A stretch of 64,000 nt of DNA. Origin: Saxidomus purpurata. Taxonomy: Eukaryota > Mollusca > Bivalvia > Venerida > Veneridae. The stretch lies in contig JAFMSR010000010.1 of assembly GCA_022818135.1 (NCBI GenBank), positions 8,417,557 through 8,481,556 on the forward strand. Direction: 5' to 3'. The translations under genes were made by a program, and so were the position numbers. Of this stretch, positions 58,401 to 61,311 are shown in pieces. The notes below the pieces were generated by a model that made no database searches, had not been told where the DNA came from, and worked only from the letters and a program-made list of their open reading frames with translations. Positions within the stretch are counted from its first letter, which is position 1, and the number at the start of each line of letters is the position of its first letter.

Positions 58401-60162
58401 TGTAGGATTTATCTTGCTAGAATTAAATAGACTTTAAAAATGTGTCGCAGACAAAAATAAACTTTGGATAGTTTAATCCCAGCAGCATGTTATATGTCGC
58501 GAATGATACATGTACACCTCGTGTTATTTTGTATCCGATTAACGACCATTTTCATGAACAAAATACATCTGTTACTTAAAATGTGACAGTGTTTTATTCA
58601 GTTTTTACCAGTGTTTTAAAGATATTCGCAGGATACAATTTGGATTACTCCATAATAATGAAGTTTATTATATACCTATAAATATTATGTAAAAAATGAA
58701 TCATATATTCAACCGTCAAATACGGCCTGACAGAAAAAAAAAATCCGTATTGTATGTACGTGCAATACAAATATCGCGGCATAATTTGTAAGAGTGCATT
58801 CAATTGGCCCTAAAATGCACATGACGTTAATAACGTCGCGTTTGACTGGGTCGTTACTATTTGTTTATACGATGACGTCAATAAATTGACGTCGCACACT
58901 ACGTATATTTCGCGCTAAAAATGGGTTTTCTTCAATTTTATGCTTAGCCTGTCATTTTAATTTAGTTTATCGCGCAGACAAATGTCAAAAGGTATATAAT
59001 AAAAGGGTTATTAGTTTAGTAATGTGATCCATAAGCCGGATTGGCTCTCGTCGAGGTCGGATCAAACTCGTGCTACGCACTCGTATGATCCGACGCACGA
59101 CTCGAGCAAATCCGGCATGCTGGATCACGTTACTATACTAATAACCCTATTGTATTGACATTTATTTCTAGCCTCGCCACCAGGCTAGATGATAATCTAT
59201 TTTATCAAACTCAAGCAAAATACTTTCACCTTTTATTTTAACACGGCTTGATCATCTTACATTTTATGGAAGTAAAGTCTGTTAATTGAGTAAGAAATTC
59301 TGCTGTGGGGCTCGTTTTGGGGAGGCTGCGTTTTTGGTGCGTGGCATTCCCTGTTTGATATTATTTTTGTTTTTATAGTAAATTTAAGGACTGAATGCCA
59401 GTCTAACTTATATCATAAGTGACATTAATGGATAGTGTCTATCTACACGTGAAGCCACTTCAATATCAGTGAAAACAAACAATAAATTGCCACACAAACA
59501 AGTATCAAACTCATATCCAGCATAAATAACTTTATGAACTTTATGTACTGAAACACAACACGTATCTAATGATCTATTTGTAAGTTAGAATAGAATTATC
59601 AACATACAAAATGTACAGTTCTTCGAATTTACCAAATTGATACCCTCTACATTTCGAACCCCTTGTATATATTAACATGTAAACTGTCTTGATACGCACG
59701 AAAACAAATTAGTTTGATACACTGATTAAGTTATTTTGACACCAAACTTGAAGTCTATATTTTCTTTTCTAAATAAATAATTAAAACAAAATACGGAACA
59801 AATGAAAATTAAAACGATTTCAAAACCACGGCTGCACATTTCAAATATTGCACATTTTATTTTTGGCCTTATCAGTTCAAGGAATGACCGAGTTTCCTTT
59901 TCTCAACGATGAATGGATATTTAAAATTATGTTTAATAAAAAATGACAGGTCGGTTCAAAGTCCATTGATTTTCCTCTTTTTATGAAGCTCAAACTCGTC
60001 TGTTGGCAGAAGTCGTGAACTTTTATGTAAAGTATCTCTGTTTTTCTACTATAAAACCATAACACTATTAAAAAGAAAATGTATTTGACAGATAAACATG
60101 TCTACTCACCCAGCATTTATAACTGTTGTAGCTAAACTTATTACAAACAATTCCGACAACAT
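2592..60162 (-). CDS. TEP: Thioester-containing protein (alpha-2-macroglobulin/CD109 family), multi-exon, 3' end outside window
   Basis: Secreted or surface innate-immune protein. Family members are cut in a bait region, then use an internal Cys-Gln thioester to attach covalently to microbes or proteases. Seen: signal peptide (E1); MG1 start 'SYIVTFPNSLIPG' (E2); MG2 start 'IFLQTDKTRYSAGQE' (E4); 'FEVNDYVVPRF' MG2/MG3 junction (E7/E8); 'TTYKPQKTLNF..DTFVPGLTYHTT' (E10); MG5/MG6 (E13-E15); bait and microexons (E16 to E20); 'RFPETWLW' (E20); MG7 'KKPFFMTMDLP' (E22); thioester 'PNGCGEQTMLNFAP' (E26); TED helices (E27-E30). The exons have GT/AG borders, and phases agree at every junction except one around E17/E18. 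The end of TED, the second CUB half and the receptor-binding domain are missing because the gene leaves the window. Without the C-terminus, CD109 (GPI-anchored) and secreted TEP cannot be told apart. The protein fragment is about 1,200 aa; the whole family is usually 1,400-1,900 aa. Confidence 0.95.
3154..3237 (-). CDS. TEP exon E29: TED
   Basis: 28 codons: IFSSSTGIKLTAFTLISIME then CKDTPNIQ. Replaces the usual 'H-x-x-M-x-GG..-x-LTA-x-V-x-x-x-L-x-E'; the Gly-Gly turn is not conserved. Acceptor TATCCAG, donor GTATAT. Phase 0 on both sides. Confidence 0.88.
3748..3898 (-). CDS. TEP exon E28: TED
   Basis: LTAYVLKCFHQARELIFINN then 'HDLTTAMGWLLNQQKSDGSF'. 'W-L-x-x-Q-x-x-D-GSF' is a TED landmark. 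Acceptor TTTACAG, donor GTAAGT. Phase 2 in, phase 0 out. Confidence 0.94.
6428..6514. repeat. 29-bp tandem repeat, three identical copies
   Basis: Unit starts agctttagacagaatg. Three exact copies in a row, inside the 5.2-kb element. Confidence 0.97.
8160..8765. repeat. Dispersed repeat with 'gggccaagatggccctatatacctcacctga'-type start
   Basis: Starts with the terminal motif also seen near 21,745, 27,310 and 37,375, followed by degenerate internal units ('gaccaagtttcatgaagat', 'ggtgacctagttttt'). I know this pattern as common in bivalve genomes; its class is not clear to me. Confidence 0.6.
8993..9065 (+). repeat. tRNA-like sequence (SINE head or tRNA pseudogene)
   Basis: 'ggttagctcaattggtt' resembles an A box and 'ggttcaaatctt' a B box. 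The cloverleaf stems do not pair well, so this is not called a functional tRNA. Confidence 0.4.
9793..10345. repeat. Cluster of inverted repeats
   Basis: 9,793-9,870 is the reverse complement (imperfect) of 10,058-10,138, and 9,885-10,035 is that of 10,160-10,345. A further copy of the first module lies at 4,500-4,560. Looks like MITE-type modules rearranged around the 5.2-kb TIR element. Confidence 0.65.
10447..10528 (-). CDS. TEP exon E27: TED
   Basis: G-YQHELTFRHSNGAFSVWG then SRDNYGST plus two bases of Trp. Matches 'GYQ-x-E-L-x-x-x-x-x-D-G-S-x-S-x-F-G' and 'GSTWLTA'. Donor GTACTT was chosen over two nearby GT sites because it gives 'GSTW-LTAYV' with E28. Phase 1 in, phase 2 out. Confidence 0.94.
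10741..10990. repeat. GC-hairpin repeat fragment
   Basis: Starts with the palindrome CGCCGCCAGGAGGCGGCG and contains two copies of 'acaaccgcaacttcttagct' 76 bp apart. Similar GC-rich palindromic bits occur near 26,580. Probably a mobile-element piece. Confidence 0.45.
11381..11750. repeat. Tandem repeat of about 150-160 bp, three copies
   Basis: Units start near 11,381, 11,531 and 11,692 with 'acttcacgtgttgatgaagg', containing 'gggcaatggggagatat' and 'gttgctatggtaacgaaatc'. Copies are diverged. In the E26-E27 intron. Confidence 0.85.
12529..12705 (-). CDS. TEP exon E26: thioester motif exon of TED
   Basis: G-DFMIPSIDGLQSLIALPNGC continues GEQTMLNFAPDVFL. GCGEQ is the intact thioester (Cys and Gln form the bond), so the protein is predicted to be thioester-active. 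The following helix 'FLTKYMNLTGQL' and 'NYIRSG' also fit the family. Acceptor ATTACAG, donor GTATGT. Phase 1 on both sides. Confidence 0.98.
13120..13860. repeat. Dispersed element, copy A
   Basis: About 740 bp repeated at 53,570-54,490 in the same orientation. Both copies end 'gtccccaggccaaaaac' and contain an exon-like segment on the minus strand (see findings). Lies in the E25-E26 intron. Confidence 0.85.
13912..14053 (-). CDS. TEP exon E25: first half of CUB domain
   Basis: Begins PHGVHKTTNEQRLVDVS, the equivalent of 'V-x-P-E-G-x-x-x-x-x-x-x-x-L-x-D', and ends HMHLKIT plus G. Contains an N-glycosylation site (NGT). Acceptor ATGTTAG, donor GTATGT. Phase 0 in, phase 1 out. Confidence 0.92.
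14530..14629. repeat. Perfect 40-bp inverted repeat with 20-bp loop
   Basis: 14,530-14,569 and 14,590-14,629 are exact reverse complements (40 of 40), separated by 20 bases. In the E24-E25 intron; an RNA of either strand would form a strong hairpin. Could be a foldback element or a recent palindromic insertion. Confidence 0.97.
14977..15117 (-). CDS. TEP exon E24: MG7 end
   Basis: 47 codons: VKPNEGHSTYVRVTPKNLGA, then 'LKINVHAKAG' and 'DALEKQVMVL', matching 'LG-x-x-x-I-x-V-x-A-x-S-x-x-x-S-D-A-x-E-x-x-x-x-V'. Acceptor ATTCAG, donor GTAAGG. Phase 0 on both sides. Confidence 0.94.
15361..15407. repeat. (CA)n microsatellite
   Basis: Uninterrupted CA run in the E23-E24 intron. It produces spurious open frames of repeated Cys-Val or Thr-His. 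Confidence 0.95.
15948..16007 (-). CDS. TEP exon E23: MG7
   Basis: 20 codons: VFLQVVRSDDPTNPIPAATM, acceptor TTTCAG, donor GTATTG. Phase 0 on both sides. Follows 'FNYMTLPQQ' in frame. Confidence 0.88.
16343..16420. repeat. (TC)n microsatellite
   Basis: Dinucleotide run, slightly interrupted at the 3' end, in the E22-E23 intron. Confidence 0.95.
16665..16778 (-). CDS. TEP exon E22: MG7
   Basis: 38 codons beginning IIVKKPFFMTMDLPASIVLG and containing 'VTVFNYM'. 'KPFF-x-x-x-x-LP-x-S-x-x-x-GE' and 'V-x-V-FNY' are the strongest MG7 motifs. Acceptor TTTCAG, donor GTACGT. Phase 0 on both sides. Confidence 0.95.
17209..17326 (-). CDS. TEP exon E21: MG6 end to MG7
   Basis: Contains PTGSLTVTKTAPDAITAWVS then DTGFGIPDAKQT. 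'PDxIT-x-W' and 'GFGI' are family landmarks. Acceptor TTTCAG, donor GTAATA. Phase 2 in, phase 0 out. Confidence 0.93.
17962..18034 (-). CDS. TEP exon E20: FPETW exon
   Basis: 73 nt, acceptor CTCTTTTTAAG, donor GTATTA. Reads V-GISAREILRNRFPETWLW then EEYYI. 'FPETWLW' is the hallmark after the bait/linker in A2M, C3 and CD109 proteins. Phase 1 in, so the microexon frame is fixed independently at this end; phase 2 out. 'REILRNR' just before it gives further basic cleavage candidates. Confidence 0.9.
18240..18600. repeat. Diverged tandem repeat with 'gaccttgac..gggtcacc' motifs
   Basis: Three diverged units of about 110 bp ('tataagctacctacatacc..ttcatggcaaaacc'). Related pieces at 24,640-24,870 and 31,620-31,870. 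E20-E21 lie just to the left. Confidence 0.6.
19300..21460. repeat. Segmental duplication block A1 (with microexon 9)
   Basis: Matches 34,290-36,430 in pieces: 'caggaaaatgtttcaag', the tRNA-like segment 'gaagtggtagatcgtggaggt' (19,770), and 'gagtcataactacacctcg' (20,910). Same orientation. Part of the expansion that built the microexon array. Confidence 0.75.
21419..21448 (-). CDS. TEP microexon 9 (PTPAP class), V-LGVVSTAAP
   Basis: 30 nt, acceptor TTTTTCAG, donor GTAATA, phase 1-1. Paralogue of microexon 6. Proline is replaced by Ser/Ala in the PTPAP core. Last cassette before E20. Confidence 0.82.
21755..22064. mobile_element. Two adjacent MITE-like palindromes
   Basis: Palindrome 1 is 21,755-21,899 (ends CCCTTTCTAACGCA / TGCGTTAGAAAAGGG). 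Palindrome 2 is 21,899-22,064 (arms with GATATTTGCGAC / GTCGCAAATATC). The paralogous place at about 27,315 lacks both, reading 'gtgccctatatcactcacc' straight through. Confidence 0.75.
22393..22407 (-). pseudogene. Decayed HYPTY-class microexon 8 (E-TPLP)
   Basis: Homologous place to microexon 5. With acceptor ATGCAAG and the strong GTAAGT donor the exon would be 17 nt and shift the frame. With the weaker GTGTAAG donor two bases earlier it would be 15 nt, phase 1-1, encoding TPLP. Either a broken microexon or one using the weak donor. Confidence 0.4.
24341..24358 (-). CDS. TEP microexon 7 (TYAP class), G-QTYAP-G
   Basis: 18 nt, acceptor AATTCTAG, donor GTATGT, phase 1-1. Paralogue of microexon 4. 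Confidence 0.82.
26255..26325 (-). repeat. tRNA-like SINE head (minus)
   Basis: The minus strand reads GTCTCCGTAGTGTAGTGGGT (A box) and GAGTTCAAATC (B box). Pol III-derived; no intact cloverleaf seen. Confidence 0.45.
26930..26959 (-). CDS. TEP microexon 6 (PTPAP class), V-PGMVPTPAP-G
   Basis: 30 nt, acceptor CTTTTCAG, donor GTAAAA, phase 1-1. Paralogous to microexon 9, with matching flanks of several hundred bases. Confidence 0.82.
27089..27278. repeat. 95-bp tandem duplication
   Basis: Two essentially identical 95-bp copies (27,089-27,183 and 27,184-27,278), starting gcgaaacgtgatttcag. Very recent by appearance. Confidence 0.95.
30005..30022 (-). CDS. TEP microexon 5 (HYPTY class), HYPTY
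   Basis: 18 nt, acceptor TTTTACAG, donor GTAAGT, phase 1-1. Encodes A-HYPTY-G when joined to its neighbours. Its paralogue at 22.39 kb is decayed. The flanking 'caagagcggttcagttag' is shared by both copies. Confidence 0.72.
30926..30943 (-). CDS. TEP microexon 4 (TYAP class), G-STYAP-G
   Basis: 18 nt, acceptor AATTCTAG, donor GTATGT, phase 1-1. Nearly identical in exon and flanks to microexon 7 (24.35 kb). Only the first bases of the exon differ, changing Ser to Gln. Confidence 0.82.
31905..31966. repeat. (TA)n microsatellite
   Basis: Long TA run inside block B2. Confidence 0.95.
32125..32165. repeat. (GACG)n/(GACA)n repeat
   Basis: Tetranucleotide run followed by 'agtatgtctccc', a common end of mollusc dispersed repeats. 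A smaller related run is at 28,431-28,447. Confidence 0.9.
33437..33482. repeat. (GACA)n repeat
   Basis: About eleven GACA units, at the place equivalent to the runs at 28.4 and 32.1 kb. Confidence 0.95.
34141..34164 (-). CDS. TEP microexon 3 (PTPAP class), IIPTPAP
   Basis: 24 nt, acceptor ATTTTCAG, donor GTATTT, phase 1-1. Shares the C-terminal 'PTPAP' with microexon 6. Six nucleotides shorter than the other members of its class. Confidence 0.78.
34697..34714 (-). CDS. TEP microexon 2 (TYAP class), G-ITYAP
   Basis: 18 nt, acceptor TTTTTCAG, donor GTAAGT, phase 1-1. The last base is A rather than G, so the junction codon differs from the others (AAT Asn with microexon 3, AGT Ser with a TYAP exon). 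Paralogous to microexon 1. Confidence 0.82.
34985..35020 (-). pseudogene. Lost PTPAP-class microexon site
   Basis: The 300 bp here (34,735-35,010) match the flanks of microexons 6 and 9 up to 'gtttttgagaaaga'. The donor and exon sequence that should follow is replaced by unrelated AT-rich bases. A duplicated unit whose microexon has been erased. Confidence 0.5.
36406..36423 (-). CDS. TEP microexon 1 (TYAP class), G-PMYAP-G
   Basis: 18 nt flanked by acceptor TTTTTCAG and donor GTAAGT, phase 1-1. Its surroundings are homologous to microexon 2, including the acceptor tract and the flank 'gtcagtgaatta'. First in transcript order of the Pro-rich microexons. Confidence 0.82.
36424..41457 (-). other. 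Intron between E19 and microexon 1
   Basis: 5 kb. Contains part of the array-region duplication (38,740-38,920 resembles 35,520-35,700) and a 'ctatatcgctcacctga' repeat near 37,375. I checked splice-like 'ttacc' sites (39,160; 39,290; 40,360) and found no convincing exon. Confidence 0.5.
41458..41499 (-). CDS. TEP exon E19: Thr-rich linker exon
   Basis: 42 nt, acceptor TGTTTAG, donor GTAAGT, phase 1 on both sides. Encodes G-IHITTTTTTTPAT-G. A run of seven threonines followed by Pro suggests an O-glycosylated, mucin-like stretch. It opens the series of phase 1-1 cassettes. The phase-0 frame has a stop. Confidence 0.8.
42380..42555 (+). repeat. tRNA-headed SINE copy (plus)
   Basis: Starts 'gtccgtgttcgagtggtt', a tRNA-like A box, with a degenerate B box 'ggggccgagcccgg', then the tail 'catgtctctttatgtgagac..ttggcagtttcgta' shared with the minus copy at 57.8 kb. 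tRNA(Ser/Leu)-like head by appearance. Confidence 0.65.
42947..43009 (-). CDS. TEP exon E18: linker
   Basis: 63 nt, acceptor CTTTCAG, donor GTGAGA. In phase 1 it reads CNPNNIKNRSVHVETVSPGK plus G, with an N-glycosylation site (NRS), and joins E19 in frame. In phase 0 it is also open (NAIRTILRTDRSMLKRYHQE and K), but that frame hits a stop in E19. Phase 1 is preferred. Confidence 0.65.
43436..43487. repeat. (TA)n microsatellite
   Basis: About 26 TA units in the E17-E18 intron. Confidence 0.95.
43593..43620 (-). CDS. Candidate TEP exon E17b bridging the phase change
   Basis: 28 nt between a poor acceptor (TAAGGTAG) and donor GTAATG. It reads RKYTAFNRL plus one base. It is the only stretch I found in this intron that turns phase 0 into phase 1, as E18/E19 need. 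Its weak acceptor makes it tentative. Confidence 0.3.
43845..43907 (-). CDS. TEP exon E17: basic bait-region exon
   Basis: 63 nt, acceptor TTTCAG, donor GTAAAC. In phase 0 it encodes SDKRMATGSYRSLWKRNYQK and R. Many basic residues, so a candidate protease target. Phase 1 is blocked by a stop, so a frame change must occur downstream of this exon to reach the phase-1 microexons. Confidence 0.65.
44072..44130. repeat. (AC)n/(GCAC)n/(AT)n compound microsatellite
   Basis: Runs of AC, then GCAC, then AC, then AT in the E16-E17 intron. Confidence 0.9.
44196..44255 (-). CDS. TEP exon E16: basic bait-region exon
   Basis: 60 nt between acceptor TTTACAG and donor GTAAAT. In phase 0, set by E15, it reads IEEKVQKQSQNVRRSNIRRQ. 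It is rich in Arg/Lys with 'RR' pairs that could be cut by trypsin-like or furin-like proteases, as expected in a bait segment. A second frame (phase 2) is also open. Confidence 0.7.
44340..44475 (-). repeat. tRNA-headed SINE copy (minus)
   Basis: The minus strand has a tRNA-like head with B-box-like GGGTTCGAGCTCC. It shares the tail 'gtaaaaaccagtact..atat..ggaggtatg' with the copies at 42.4 and 57.8 kb. A Pol III-derived retroposon in an intron. Confidence 0.5.
44742..44891 (-). CDS. TEP exon E15: MG6 first half
   Basis: 50 codons, VSVKYNVTSLAPREGLRMDI, SADPNSTVYIMTEDEKNRLL and GTDNDIFLSE. Equivalent to the family 'P-G-x-x-V-x-L-x-I-x-A-x-P-x-S' segment, with 'MTEDEKNRLL' where 'AVDKSVLLL' usually stands. 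Donor GTATAG. Phase 0 out, which fixes the frame entering the bait region. Confidence 0.92.
45305..45499 (-). CDS. TEP exon E14: MG5 to MG6
   Basis: 65 codons with DLDITGDMVPQVYVVATHV and ending GGSPCRNK before donor GTAAAA. 'I-T-x-x-M-x-P-x-x-x-V-x-V' is the conserved MG5 end. The CRNK cysteine is expected to pair within MG6. Phase 0 on both sides. Confidence 0.93.
46604..46740 (+). pseudogene. Short plus-strand ORF, possible gene or element fragment
   Basis: A 45-codon open frame (MHLSYQQYPKFERPIATLHD...) on the strand opposite TEP, in the E13-E14 intron. A second open stretch in another frame lies just before it (46,370-46,552). The composition looks protein-like and the frame change suggests decay. 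I do not recognise it. Chance is also possible. Confidence 0.2.
47048..47113 (-). CDS. TEP exon E13: MG5
   Basis: VGDKVSVLTETTMQMSGLIS then FE. Acceptor TTTGTAG, donor GTAAGA. 'VG-x-x-V-x-x-x-x-x-T' is the typical MG5 strand. Phase 0 on both sides. Confidence 0.9.
47583..47681 (-). CDS. TEP exon E12: MG5
   Basis: 33 codons, LRYATIQRDITIYSVSSLPV to NVNKVYVH, with acceptor CTTTCAG and strong donor GTAAGT. Corresponds to the start of MG5. Phase 0 on both sides. Confidence 0.9.
47751..47815 (-). pseudogene. Partial duplicate of TEP exon E12
   Basis: The minus strand reads ...LRMNVNKAYIY followed by donor GTAAGTATA, closely matching the last 11 codons of E12 (LRLNVNKVYVH) and its donor. The upstream half differs, and no acceptor gives the phase 0 entry E12 needs. 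It is either a decayed exon copy or an alternative exon with a different acceptor. It lies 70 bp upstream of E12 in transcript order. Confidence 0.6.
47913..48143 (-). CDS. TEP exon E11: MG4
   Basis: 77 codons: VFVGYNDEEPIGSPG at the start, LNFDESGYAALNVPVSAHT near the end, donor GTAAAA. Matches the MG4 pattern 'V-x-D-x-D-G-x-P' and 'T-D-x-x-G-x-x-x-x-x-I-x-x-P'. Contains an N-glycosylation site (NFT). Phase 0 on both sides. Confidence 0.92.
48562..48894 (-). CDS. TEP exon E10: MG3 and start of MG4 (largest exon)
   Basis: 111 codons ending KFSSDSTTYKPQKTLNF...DTFVPGLTYHTT before donor GTAAAC. 'F-x-PGL-x-Y' is the MG4 family motif. The 3' end is firm. The 5' border is less so: I chose ...GATTCAG at 48,895-48,896; an alternative in-phase acceptor (TTCAAG) would start at 48,903 and add three codons. 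Confidence 0.88.
49101..49191 (-). CDS. TEP exon E9: MG3
   Basis: FTFNADVLGNCTIQIYDKQN, then TNRFLEYFKQ. Acceptor ATTTCAG, donor GTAGTT. It occupies the place of the usual 'Y-x-Y-G-K-P-V-x-G' strand and contains an N-glycosylation site (NCT). It lacks the usual GKPV turn. Confidence 0.88.
49192..50753 (-). other. Intron between E8 and E9
   Basis: 1.56 kb. No exon or named repeat recognised. Short open frames exist on both strands, but none has domain-like content or good splice borders. Confidence 0.5.
50754..50841 (-). CDS. TEP exon E8: MG3
   Basis: Begins V-VPRFRVDIALPADI and ends DIGITA plus two bases, with donor GTAAGT. This is the first MG3 strand pair. Phase 1 in, phase 2 out. Confidence 0.92.
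51402..51593. repeat. 72-bp direct repeat, two copies 120 bp apart
   Basis: 51,402-51,473 and 51,522-51,593 share 'ccatagccgtcctaaatata' and flanks. In the E7-E8 intron. Confidence 0.85.
52071..52110 (-). CDS. TEP exon E7: MG2 to MG3 link
   Basis: TESFTKSFEVNDY plus one base, between acceptor TTTCAG and donor GTAAGC. 'F-x-V-x-x-Y-V-x-P-x-F' across the E7/E8 junction is one of the most conserved motifs of the superfamily. Confidence 0.92.
52551..52676 (-). CDS. TEP exon E6: MG2
   Basis: 42 codons with acceptor ATGCAG and donor GTAAGA. Contains GVVTGKLQLSREPVFGKWTI, the family pattern (G-x-F-x-L-x-x-x-P-x-x-G-x-W-x-I) of MG2. Phase 0 on both sides. Confidence 0.93.
53184..53254 (-). CDS. TEP exon E5: MG2
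   Basis: Acceptor TTATCAG, donor GTAAGT. Encodes RYRAILLHPNLLGFNGLFTI followed by TIH. Continues the MG2 core after GQEV. Phase 1 in, phase 0 out. Confidence 0.9.
53570..54490. repeat. Dispersed element, copy B
   Basis: Second copy of the element at 13,120-13,860, with about 190 bp of extra sequence at 53,697-53,890. In the E4-E5 intron. Confidence 0.85.
55240..55393 (-). CDS. TEP exon E4: end of MG1 and start of MG2
   Basis: Starts VPEGLSFSNYKVSVTGSGG and ends IFLQTDKTRYSAGQE plus one base. The 'F-x-QTDK-x-x-Y-x-x-GQ' motif is the family signature where MG2 begins. Contains two possible N-glycosylation sites (NES, NIR does not count). Donor GTTTGA is weak, but the junction with E5 (E-V-R-Y-R) restores the family motif GQ-E-V-x-F/Y-R. 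Confidence 0.92.
56138..56163 (-). CDS. TEP exon E3: MG1, small exon
   Basis: 26 nt between acceptor TTTTAG and donor GTAAGC. Encodes G-IPSTVTLK, joining E2 in phase 1 and E4 in phase 0. Short but well bounded. It supplies the MG1 strand before 'VPEGLSF'. Confidence 0.8.
57212..57372 (-). CDS. TEP exon E2: MG1 domain
   Basis: Acceptor TTTGTAG, donor GTATTT. Reads SYIVTFPNSLIPGVKLGARV and continues to an N-glycosylation site 'NSS'. The opening matches the classic MG1 start of A2M/CD109 proteins (YxVxxPxxLxPG). Phase 2 in, phase 1 out. Confidence 0.92.
57760..57960 (-). repeat. tRNA-headed SINE copy (minus)
   Basis: The minus strand starts 'ccttcgtggtcgagtggtta' (A box), then 'ggtttcgagctctg' (B box) and 'catgtctctttatgtgaaat'. 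Clear relative of the plus copy at 42.4 kb, better preserved. In intron 1. Confidence 0.75.
59004..59149. mobile_element. Palindromic MITE-like element
   Basis: Imperfect palindrome with arms of about 70 bp centred at 59,076, from 'gggttattagt' to 'actaataaccc', meeting at CTCGTGCTACGCACTCG. In intron 1. Confidence 0.8.
60110..60162 (-). CDS. TEP exon E1: start codon and signal peptide
   Basis: Encodes MLSELFVISLATTVINA and two bases of a Gly codon, then donor GTGAGT. The peptide is a plausible signal peptide (hydrophobic core FVISLATTVI, small residues at the end). The start was chosen because this frame joins E2 in phase. Another ATG 7 nt upstream (60,167-60,169) is in a different frame with C at -3; the chosen ATG has G at -3. 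No lysine or arginine precedes the core, which is slightly unusual. Confidence 0.75.
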
Positions 60163-60272
60163 TTCCCATGAGCTGTGCCGAAAACAACCTAATAAGATTA
60201 CAACTTAAAGAACACAGAAACTTGCTAGATCAAGTATTACTGTGGTTCAGGAGAAAATTGAGCAGCCGACGC

Positions 60273-60278
60273 TTTATA
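60273..60278 (-). promoter_or_regulatory. TATA box of the TEP gene
   Basis: The minus strand reads CATATAAAGC here, 111 nt upstream of the start codon. This predicts a start site near 60,245 and a 5' UTR of about 80 nt with no intron. A kappa-B-like GGATATTTCC lies just upstream (about 60,285-60,294). It is degenerate but fits an immune gene. Inferred from sequence only. Confidence 0.6.
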
Positions 60279-60728
60279 TGAGACGGATATTTCCTTCTGC
60301 TGTCTTATCGTCTTAATTCTATTGGTTCATTTTATGTAAATTATTTACGATAAGAAGAGTGTACATGTATCGCAATACAACAAGTTAATCAAGAGTAAAG
60401 ATCAATGAAACTTTTTTTTTTACTCCCCAACACATAGCGAAACTGAATTTTGGATTCACATTATTCAGTCCGCCCGTAACATTTTGTGTTTGCCGCAACA
60501 TAACGATGGATTTTCATTGGTCAATCTTTTTACCAAATCATTGCAGTACGCCTGTCTTGTATTTCAGCTGCCCCGACTCAAGATCGGAATATGATCGTTG
60601 AAGACGTGTTCGTTCTGTATCCACCTCACCATAACAAGAGTGAAGCTTACATTTTCGATAGTTCCAAGTTAATATCGATTACAATTTCTGTCTGATAATT
60701 GTCTATGTCGCATGTATAGGAAGTAGGC

Positions 60729-61311
60729 AGTAGCAGTAGCACATCAGTAGGAAACGTGAAGTTGGCAGTAGCAGTAGCACAGCAGTAGCAGTAGCTCAGC
60801 AGTAGCAGTAGCTTAGCAGTAGCAGTAGCATAATTATAAAACGTGAAGTTGGCAGTAGCAGTAGCTTAGCAGTAGCAGTAGCTCAGCAGTAGCTGTAGCA
60901 GTAGCATAGCAGTAGCAGTAGCAGTAGCAGTAGCAGTAGCTCAGCAGTAGCAGTAGAGCAGCAGTAGCAGTAGCTCAGCAGTAGCAGTAGCACAGCAGTA
61001 GCAGTAGAGCAGCAGTAGCAGTAGCTCAGCAGTAGCAGTAGCACAGCAGTAGCAGTAGCTCAGCAGTAGCAGTAGCACAGCAGTAGCAGTAGCAGTAGAG
61101 CAGCAGTAGCAGTAGCTCAGCAGTAGCAGTAGCACAGCAGTAGCAGTAGCAGTAGCTGAGCAGTAGCAGTAGCTGAGCAGTAGCAGTAGAAGTATCTCAG
61201 CAGTAGCAGTAGCAGTAACACAGCAGTAGCAGTAGCTCAGCAGTAGCAGTAGCTCAGCAGTAGCAGTAGTTCAGCAATAGCAGTAGCTCAGCAGTAGCAG
61301 TAGCAGTAGAT
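60729..61311. repeat. GCAGTA-based minisatellite upstream of TEP
   Basis: About 580 bp of 6-bp units GCAGTA arranged in roughly 15-18-bp higher-order units ('gcagtagcagtagctca', '...gcaca', '...agagca'). Begins about 450 bp upstream of the TATA box. Open frames on the minus strand (Leu/Tyr/Cys) are products of the repeat. Confidence 0.95.

Larger units (their letters stand above)
57373..60109 (-). other. Intron 1 of TEP, repeat-bearing
   Basis: 2.7 kb with no coding exon seen. It holds a tRNA-headed SINE (about 57,760-57,960) and a palindromic element (59,004-59,149). The remainder is AT-rich sequence without recognisable features. Confidence 0.6.

Noticed and set aside
60941..61135. 64-codon minus-strand ORF rich in Leu, Tyr and Cys
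   Set aside because: Pure translation of the GCAGTA minisatellite.
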